Part shown: positions 56,672 to 64,000 of the stretch, in pieces
Position numbering within the stretch: position 1 is the first letter of the stretch
Layout: each line of letters begins with the position of its first letter
Source of the DNA: Cynocephalus volans
Lineage: Eukaryota; Chordata; Mammalia; Dermoptera; Cynocephalidae
DNA: 64,000 bases
NCBI RefSeq assembly: GCF_027409185.1
Contig: NC_084463.1
Span: forward strand, 45,734,407 to 45,798,406
Reading direction: 5' to 3'
Notes under the pieces: model-generated
Told to the model about the DNA's origin: nothing
Databases searched by the model: none
What the model saw: only the letters and a program-made list of their open reading frames with translations
Translations under genes and position numbers: made by a program

Positions 56672-58793
56672 GCAGGACTGAAGCCATATTAGGACCTAAA
56701 ACTGCCTGGGCTGCGAAGGCAGGGAGGATTTTTTAAAGGACAGTTTTTTCTCTCCACTCTTTCTTCCCATCCCCTGACTTTCTAATCTTGCTCGCTACGT
56801 AGGAAAACAAGGCCAAGAAGCCAATTACTGCTTTGCAAAACAAACAGTTCTTTCTTTGAGACTTGTAGAGTTTTGAGAAATGATCAAGGCCAAATGACTG
56901 AAGCTGAACTTGGGCACCAGCCAAGTATGCCCGGGCAAATCAAAATCTTGCAGGGTCCTGAGATCACAGCAAAGATGATAACAGAAACCAGATGAGGACT
57001 TGGTGAGACCTTGAACCTGACCCATAGAAATGGAGCCCTTGGAACTCACATCCGCTTCTCTCCTGCTTTTCACCTCCCATGTTCCATTCCCTCAACAATT
57101 CCTTTAAAAACTCCTGAGTAAATCTATATATTTGTGATGGGATAGCCTACCGTCTTCTTCAGCTGAATACATCTGCTTTTCTAACACCAGCCATTTGACT
57201 TCTGAGTGGGTTTTTTTCTTTCCTTCTCAAGGGGATGGGCAGCCGGACCTGAGTAGGGTAACAGATTTTGTCAAGCCAGCCAGGAATTGAGTGCATTGGG
57301 TGGCCTAGCACCCACCCACACACTTTGGTGGGAGCAAGGCCATTTGTTCTGGGGAGGTCTCTCTGAATTCTAGCAACAGTGTTAGGAGCCAGACATCCAA
57401 AATGTGAACTGTTTCCACCCAAAGTCTATGATCAAGAGAATAAAACAGTTTGATTAGACTGAGTCCCTGGCCGAGCTGAAAATATAACTCCTGTGTCTTT
57501 AGAACTGAAGACAGGAACAGGAGTTCCTAGAAAAAAAGAATATCCCCTGAAAAGGGAAGCCTTAGAAGGTATTCAGCCTGTGCTGCAGAAGTTTTTGAAA
57601 CATGAGCTTATTTGGCCTTGCCAGTCTCCTAATAATACCCCTATATTGCCGATAAGGAAACCTCATACTAGTGAGTGTCACTTTATGCAAGATCTCAGAG
57701 TTATGAGTAAGATGATACAAGATATCCACACCACTGCTCCAAGTCCTTGTACATGATGATGGGAAATTATGGTTGGTTTTCAGTTTGGGATTTAAGGATG
57801 CATTTTCCTGGATACCAGTTGAAGAGAAGTCACAATTGTTGTTTGCCTTTGCATGGCAAGTCCCCCTCCCCAACAAAACTGTTTTCTAATGTTGCTGGAC
57901 TGTGTCACCTCAGGGATTTGGAAATCCTCCAGAGATATTTTGTGAGGCACTAGCTAGATACTTAAGACCCCTTCAGCTTGATGAAGGAATATTCTCACAA
58001 TATGTAGATGATCTAGTTATTGCTAGCCCTACCTATGACAAATGATTAAAGAATACCATTATCACTTTAAATCATTTAGCTGAATGTGGATGTAAACTTT
58101 CTTCTTCCAAAGCTCAAATTTGTAAGGAAAAAGTTACCTTCCTAGGGTTTACACTAAGCAAAGGAAAAATGCAGTCTTCTCCTTGAAAGAAGGAAAGCTG
58201 TAGCAGCAATCAAGCCACCAACAATAGGAGACAATTGTGAGGGTTTTGGGGAATGGACAGATTTTGCACATCTGGATTCCAAATTATGGGCTAATAGTGT
58301 GACTCTTACATGAGGCATTAAATGGACTAGACACTGAGCCTCTGTATTGGACTAAGGAATTCCATCAGCCATTCTTTGAAAGCTTAAGGAAAAATTGATG
58401 ATGATTCCTGTTTTAGGCTTTCCCAATTCTCAAAATCCTTTCAACCTGTATGTACATGAAAAAAGGGTTTGGACTGGAGGTTTTAATCCAGTTACTTGGA
58501 ACTGTGCCCCAACATATAGCACACTTCACTGAGCAGCTGGAACAAACTACCAAGGGATGGCTGCCTTGTTTAAGGGCTGTAGCTGCCACCTGCTCTCCTG
58601 TTTTCGTCTCCCACATTCCATTTCCTCAACCCTTCCTTTAACCGCCCTGCCCAGTAAATGTAAATCTTTGCGATGGGATAGCCTACCATCTCCTTCAGCT
58701 GAATGCATCTGCTTTTCTAACACCAACCATTTGACTTCTGAGTTTTTTCTTTCCTTCTCAAGGGTGCGGGCAGCCAGATCTGAGTTCAGTAAC
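56672..58793 (+). mobile_element. Deleted class I ERV (family B) inserted in the ERVL LTR
   Basis: 5' LTR 56672-57265 (ending ...GGGTAACA), a leader with a decayed tRNA-Pro-like primer site (GATTTTGTCAAGCCAGCCAGG region), broken pol, then only the R-U5 part of a 3' LTR (58590-58793, ending CAGTAACA). The two LTRs share 'gatgggatagcctacc', 'tcttctaacaccaaccatttgacttctgag'-type blocks and 'ctttccttctcaaggg'. Gag, integrase and env are missing. The insertion point falls inside a repeat whose uninterrupted form is at 7625-8470. Confidence 0.85.
57480..58585 (+). pseudogene. Class I ERV pol remnant (reverse transcriptase to RNase H)
   Basis: The first frame (57493-57756) gives KREALEGIQPVLQKFLKHEL and QDLRVMSKMIQDIH, the gammaretrovirus-like thumb-fingers region. 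A later, shifted frame shows the catalytic box YVDDLVIAS (codons from 58001) and NHLAECGCKLS. The connection/RNase H side shows FNLYVHEK and QTTKGWLPCLRAV (58530-58580). At 58585 the sequence jumps into LTR, so the rest of pol and everything after it is deleted. Several stops and at least two frameshifts make it non-coding. Confidence 0.88.
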
Positions 58794-59181
58794 ATGAACG
58801 CTTTTAGTGAGAAATGTTATAAGTTGTAAGAAGACAATTGGGGAGTAGGGGAATAATTAAATAATTAGTAGTGTTTAAATAATTAGTTGTGAGGCCATTA
58901 GGCTGAGATGGCTCTACTGTTCTTGATGCCTAAGTAGCAAATGGACACTTAACTCAGAGTAACTTAACCTATCAGAAACAGTCCGCTAGCTTTTAACAAA
59001 GGACTTTCCACTTTAACCAAATACTTTCTTTATTTGACAACTGTAAAGACCTTATAAAACATTTCCTCTCACATTTGCTCAGTGGAACCCTAAACCACTT
59101 GTGGTTTGGTGCTAATTCATGAATTGCTGTTTGCTCAAATAAACTCCTTAAAACTTTAGTGTGCTATGCTTATTTTTAACA
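58794..59181 (+). mobile_element. ERVL-type LTR, copy 2, right part
   Basis: It continues copy 1 from about 8080: 'gagaaatgttataagttgtaag', 'gaggccattaggctgagatggctctactgtt', 'ggaaccctaaaccacttgtggtttg', 'caaataaactcct' (polyadenylation signal). It ends at TTTTTAACA near 59181. Confidence 0.8.
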
Positions 59182-59205
59182 GTTTTGGTATCAGAAGTAG
59201 GATTC
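59182..59205 (+). other. tRNA-Leu-type primer binding site of the ERVL element
   Basis: TTTTGGTATCAGAAGTAGGA follows the LTR end directly. It matches the TGGTATCAGAAGT(G)GGATT type used by ERVL elements, recalled from the family. No internal genes follow, because another LTR begins within 50 bases. Confidence 0.75.
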
Positions 59206-59230
59206 CAAACAGTTTTCTATCTCAGAACTA

Positions 59231-59615
59231 TGTTATTCTAGAGGTATAGGTGAAAGAAAGTGAGCCAAGATGCCAGGTACAATGCAAGTTTTATTAAAGG
59301 AAAAGAATCTGTGGGGCTGTGCTCAAAGTGATGGGAAGCCCAGGGCTGCCCTCAGAATGGGGGACAGCACCAGGCGTGCGTGTGCTAGAGCTTATATAGT
59401 GTGCCAAGGGCTGGCTGATACCATCAAGGAGGGGCATTATGCTAATGTGGAAACTGTGTGACCAGGGTGGAGAACTGCACCTTTGCAGAAGCAAAAGGGT
59501 TTCTGTTTAAGTCATGAGGCTTCTCGTAAAGGGAAGGGAGGAGGCGTTTGGTGCTGGAGTGGAAGACAAGGCTGGCAGCTATTTTGTGCTTTTTGTGTGC
59601 ACAATGGTTCCAGTC
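59231..59615 (-). mobile_element. Unclassified solo LTR, minus strand
   Basis: On the minus strand the order TG..., TATA box (TATATAAGC, 59393-59401), AATAAA (plus-strand TTTATT at 59290), then the end near ...ATAACA fits an LTR. It lies just inside the ERVL primer-site region. No second copy was found in the window. The limits are approximate. Confidence 0.55.
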
Positions 59616-59619
59616 ACAT

Positions 59620-61522
59620 CCAAGATCCATCAATAGGTAAATCTTACTAAATATAATTTTGAATTAAAGTGGACATATGGGAATGTTTTTAACCTAAACA
59701 AAGTTATTCAACTATGGCGCAAAATGTAAAAAACAAACATTCTAATGCCTAAGAAACAATGGCATACATTTTCTGATTAGTACAGAGAGTAAACTAAAAA
59801 TGTAAATAAATAAATCCAAAATTAAACAAATAAAGAAAAAATTTAAAAAATACCTCTCTAAAATACATTTTACAAATGACAAGAAGACATATGTCTTTAC
59901 AGTTAAACAGCTAAGGGACCAAAAAGACATCCTTGTAGGTATTTAAAACCCAAAATGAGAGGTCCCAATTTAAAAAACCTTATGTCTTGAGATGTTGGCC
60001 TTTATTTTAAACAATAAGGCCTTTGAGGGGAAATGTCCTCTTTCACATCAGCCATATGGTGAACCTAATCCCTTTGGCCTGGACTGTTTCTCCACTAGAA
60101 AAATCCTCCAAATGTTTGTTTCCTGGAGTAATAAACAACCAGTCTCTTGGAGTATAAGTAATATTTATTTTGGGGATCTCAAATCAAGCCCCAAACTTTC
60201 TCATGTGCAAAACTGTCCTATTAACATTTGGACAATTTTCTGTAAAATTTTATAAGAATTAGTCCTCCCTGTCTGTATTCAATTTTGCTTCTCTCAAGTA
60301 AACCTTTTAGTTAACTGAAATATCTCTCCTTGAGCCACTAATAATGTTATGCAATATCATCTGTGTCCTCTTTCTTCTTGTTGGTATAATATTTGCTATA
60401 TCCATAATCTTTATATTGGGAGGGGGAAAGCTGATCTCTCTGACTTTAATGCAAGATCAGAAGTATCTGTGCTGAGTCCAGGCATAAAAAACACTTGTCC
60501 TATTCTTCAATGGGTACAACCTTGAAGTCACTAGTCTAGTTAAAAAACAAAACAAAATAAACAAAAAGCCCCCCACATAGTTGATGGTTGGAAAACCATC
60601 AACTTTGCTGAAGTAGTCTCCAAAATATTTTTCTCTGGCTTAAGAATTGTATTCTGCTGGATAATTCTGAAGTTTTGTTAAGAAAAATTTACATCTATAA
60701 AGTAGATCTCCATTTGTTAAGAGTGTATTGTTCTCTGCATCAAAAAAATAAAAAGTACTAAATTACTGGAAAAGGAAAAAAGCATTGACATAAATCTAAA
60801 TCTTACTTTTGTTGAAGGTTCTTTTCCTGGCCATCTTGTCTTAGCAGGCATTGACCTGTATTGTTCTTTTTTGTTGTTGTTTTGGCAAATGATGGTATTT
60901 TAACTTGAAGCCTATGCTTTTTGCCTTTTGTAAGTAAATTTCCTGCCTTGTCTTCACTAGAAGAGGATACCTATCTCCCTTAAAATGCAAATTTAGGGAA
61001 TATGACTCATCAGAAAAAGAAGAAAAAAAGATAGATTTGGGAATTAGATAAATAAAAAGTCTTAAGCCTTGTTCATAAATATTGAAGAAAAACATTAGAC
61101 ACTGGATTGAGTAAGCTTAACATACTCTATATGACAGAAACACAATTTGCATCCAAATATTTTATAAAATAGTAAGTTCTTATTACTGTACCTGAAATAT
61201 GGCTAAAGTTTTAGAATAAAAACTATAAGATCAGATTCTGTGTGTATGATCATGTATATGTGCCTATAGATCTATGAGACTTTTCTACTACCATTTGCTA
61301 TCAACAAAATTTATTTATATAAGTTCTTTATTTAATTTATTTTAAGGCTAATAATTGCTTATATAAATTGAGTATTTTTAAAGGTCTCAGATGTATAGGA
61401 ATGAACCATAATGTGTTTTGTTTTTCAATTCATGTAATCTGGAGTCATCTTTAGTAAATAAGAGTTAGTTAAAGTTTATTTGCTTAATTAAAACAGGCTT
61501 GCCTTCATTGTTGTCAGAATTA
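59620..61522. other. AT-rich intergenic DNA, nothing recognised
   Basis: No gene or clear repeat boundary was found. Open frames such as 59992-60255 have no familiar motif. Confidence 0.45.
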
Positions 61523-61523
61523 A

Positions 61524-62065
61524 TGTGGAGTTGGAAGACTGGCCCAAAAGCGCGAATCTTACTTGTTGGGAAGGCTCATCTCGCAAAGACCAGGAGACAG
61601 AGATCGCTGCAATCAAGCAAGAGGTTTTTTATTTCCAGCATGCTGGGGTCGCTCCGTCTTCAGTACAGAAATGGCCCCGAGCTCTTAATTCAAGCATCCT
61701 TTATACAGTTTGGTAGGAAGACTTTGGTAACAGGATGGGTTGTATGCCATTTATTGGCCACTTTAAGCAATTTTTAAAACCATTGGGCTTTTAGCTTTTG
61801 GTGGGCAAAGGAAGGACTGAGGTATTGACCAACAGTCTACTCCTCCCTTCTCCCCTCTTTCTTCCCTTGGTGTCCAAAGATAAGGAAGTGGTCATGCTGT
61901 TCCTGGAATCGGGTGAGCATACTCCCTTCCTGGAACAGGGTGTACTTTGGGCGGTTTGGGAAGTCCCACCCGCAGGGGCTTGTAAAACCTTGCACAAGCT
62001 AATTACAGAAGCAGAAAATCTAGTCAGTTAATATTCAAGGGTGGGGGAAGGGGTTCAGGTCCACA
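61524..62065 (-). mobile_element. Unclassified LTR, minus strand
   Basis: Ends TGTGGA...TCCACA form a short inverted repeat, as in LTRs. The plus-strand TTTTTTATTT near 61624 is a reversed polyadenylation signal. The unit is GC-richer than the flanks. It directly abuts the family A LTR at 62066. Flanks do not show a clear target duplication, so the limits could be slightly wrong. Confidence 0.55.
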
Positions 62066-62604
62066 GAGTATACTATAAAGCAAATGTATTTCACAGGGCC
62101 TGGTTTTCCAAAGCCTGGTTTTCAAATATTGACCTTACAAAAAACAGGAAATTTCCCCCAGGCTATTGAGTCTCTGTTGTAATATAAAGAGTTGTAACAC
62201 AGCAAGGTTGCTGGCTCAAAGACAGACAGGTTACTGATTGATATGTAAAGATACTGGGAAATTGCTGTAAGAAGCAAACCTTTGCTAAGATGAAGCTTTT
62301 GTTGGTGGACCACTTAATTGTGTTAATGGAATGTCATCTGATTTGTTTTTACTGAATATTACCAGCTTCTATTGTTAAACTTGTTAAAACTTTAAGCCCA
62401 CCTATGTGTCTTCCTGTAACTTCCTGGGCTGGAAAATAAATGCAGGAAGAGAACCCTAATTCACAGTTAATTTCCCAAATGAAAGGAGTGCCTCTCTCTT
62501 GAGGGTTCCAGGAAATTAAATACTTTGGGGCATCTTACTGCTCAGAAGAGATGGGTTTTGAGTAATCATTTGTAGCTCTGTCACCCAGGGGAAGAGGCGT
62601 GACA
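62066..62604 (+). mobile_element. LTR (family A)
   Basis: It shares 'actataaagcaaatgtatttcacagggcctg', 'gtaacacagcaa', 'ggaaaataaatgcagg' (polyadenylation signal 62434), 'gtgcctctctcttgagggttcc' and 'gtgaca' with the copy at 55045. Twenty bases after its end (AATCCATAGGGGGCAAAGC) also resemble those beyond the end of the copy at 3624, so a little internal leader is kept in both. Confidence 0.8.
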
Positions 62605-62643
62605 AATCCATAGGGGGCAAAGCAACTAATTAATATATAATAC

Positions 62644-63080
62644 TGTAGATCTAGGGCTAGGTCTGAAGCTCACAGACCCCTCAAGCCTGTTCACAACCCT
62701 TCACAGGCAGGTCTATGAGCTAGGTAACAGGAAAAAGGTCCTTGGACCCTTGGTTCAAGAGATAATAAGTTTTATTTGGCACACACACATCTAAGAGCTA
62801 GGCAGTCCAAAGAGAAACTGAGCAGCTGCCAACAAAGTCCAATTAAAAACTGAGCAGCTGCCAGCAAAGTAAACTTGCTCTATTTTTAGACAAGAGCTCT
62901 GCCAAGCTGCTGCTCACACACTCTGTACAAGAACACACAAGAATAACAAGATAAAAGTACCTGGGTGTGCATGCCTACTAACTCCACCCCCACACAACTT
63001 GTTGACAAAGAATGTGTTGCACCACCCTCTATCAGACCTGAGGCAAGGGGGCCTGACTAAACTACTCTATTTTCCTTACA
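62644..63080 (-). mobile_element. LTR of an ERV-X relative, minus strand
   Basis: Reversed, it begins TGTAAGGAAAATAGAGTAGT and continues with TCAGGCCCCCTTGCCTCA, shared with the ERV-X LTR at 45437. It ends near CTACA with GAGGGGTCTGTGA before it. It carries AATAAA (plus-strand TTTATT at 62771). A tandem duplication of about 35 bases (CTGAGCAGCTGCCA repeated at 62818 and 62853) makes it longer than the 310-base ERV-X LTR, so it is a different subfamily. Confidence 0.75.
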
Positions 63081-63360
63081 ATCCACCATACAATCTATGT
63101 GTTTGAAATCTTCTGTGATGTTCCCTTAGTTAGTAAAAATGACCTTTAAATTCATATAACCAATTGTCTGTTCAATATGCCTTAAAGTTTGTCCTTAAGC
63201 TTGTAATTTTCTCCTTTCAACTATTAGCTGCATATGTCTGGATAGTAGTCATCATTGGTGTTATTTTCCATGTGAATCCTGTAGTCATTCTGATGGGAAG
63301 TTTGGTGCATATTCAGTAAACTGACACATTGATCACATGACTCTGGTGTGGTGCCTGCAG

Positions 63361-64000
63361 CCAGAACACTACCAGAACACTATGGGCAAAAAGACAGAGG
63401 GTTGCTGGTACCAATAGAGGGAGTTCTCACCCCTCTGGTAAAATACATGCCAGTTTGCCATCCTGAGAAAGGATGGTTGCAGGAATAGGTATCTTACATT
63501 GTTTGGGGCCCCACACAGCCATACAAACAGAAGACCAGTAACTCTCTGACTTTGGCAGTGGTCCCACAAGATCCACCTGCCACTGTGTCGGGGCACTCTC
63601 ACATGAGTTATCTGCCCATCAGGGGCACCTGTCTGCTCATCAGGAACACATCTGCCCATCAGGGGCATTTTTTTCTTGGGTTTATGCAGCACCCAGTAAG
63701 CCACTGACCACCCAGTCTTGCAGCCAGCATGCTGCATTCTCCAATGTAGCCACCCAGCTACATCATCTGCTGGACTCTCTCCAGCCACCTTACCTTAGCC
63801 AGCACATCAGCTTCATCATTGCCAATTCAACATGAAGTCTCCAGTCCTTGCCCACTCCCAAAAGACAAGCAACTTGGCCTGCTCCCTAATCAGAATGGAA
63901 CAGTTCTTCTGCCTCCTCAGGAGCAATCAAAAAATCATTTAAATCCACTAAGCATACCTTGCTACTTGCTTCTGGACATTTAGTGAAGCACTGTTCAGGG
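63361..64000 (-). pseudogene. ERV-X-like pol (RNase H end and integrase), minus strand, partial
   Basis: Read on the minus strand, the frame at 63369-63788 carries ITHVRVPRHSGRW and WHVFYQRGENSLYWYQQ. These match the plus-strand ERV-X at 44385 and 44890. Further 5', near 63810, a NDEADVLAKV-type block corresponds to the RNase H end seen at 44180. The frame has internal stops outside this part. The element continues past the window edge. The central integrase core between these blocks is shortened. Confidence 0.8.

Noticed and set aside
1..64000. CRISPR arrays, bacterial operons, phage or plasmid features
   Set aside because: There are no regularly spaced direct repeats and no bacterial-type gene layout. 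The repeats are mammalian retroelements and microsatellites.

Overview
The window looks like ordinary, repeat-dense nuclear DNA from a placental mammal. The best guess for the lineage is a colugo (Dermoptera). I base this on four tRNA-derived SINEs: two have an Ile-tRNA-like head, and two have a GC-rich head that matches what I remember of colugo 'CYN/t-SINE' elements. There are no Alu or B1 elements, but there is abundant L1 and THE1/MST-type MaLR. The species call rests on memory of those families and was not searched. The DNA is AT-rich, has no operon-like layout, and carries very little coding capacity.

Genes. One intact gene is visible: a single-exon class II olfactory receptor (family 2 type) on the minus strand at 50879-51826, with a splice acceptor 24 bp upstream of its ATG. 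About 16 kb away is a broken vomeronasal V1R receptor (34026-34530, plus). A short exon-like piece at 12450-12615 resembles the N-terminal REM exon of RalGDS/RGL-type exchange factors and is probably a pseudogene fragment. An OR2-type gene beside a V1R relic recalls the human 1q44 chemoreceptor region (OR2 cluster with VN1R5); this is inference only.

Region by region. 1-7.1 kb: microsatellite, a GC-rich patch with a 25-bp tandem repeat, then a nested stack (L1 in L1, then an LTR). 7.1-13.1 kb: ERVL-like LTR, a twin-primed inverted L1, a class I LTR, L1 tails and the REM-like exon. 13.1-17.7 kb: a large minus-strand L1 carrying a SINE. 17.7-22.3 kb: AT-rich sequence with nothing recognised. 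22.3-32 kb: old L1s, two SINEs, and a long plus-strand L1 whose middle is replaced by an ERV env-LTR piece. 32-37 kb: MaLR LTR, ERV LTR, V1R relic, AT-rich DNA. 37-46.4 kb: an old L1 interrupted by a near-complete MaLR provirus (37458-39749) and a short ERVL/HERV-S-like provirus (41423-45719). 46.4-49.3 kb: interleaved L1s. 49.3-54 kb: mostly unique DNA with the olfactory receptor. 54-64 kb: fragments of class I, II and III ERVs, ending in a minus-strand relative of the 41-46 kb provirus that runs off the window.

Every retroviral reading frame seen is interrupted. I found no CRISPR array, operon, rRNA or functional tRNA gene, and no convincing new biological system. The most informative signals are the dated nesting order of the elements, the chemoreceptor pair, and a few odd junctions.
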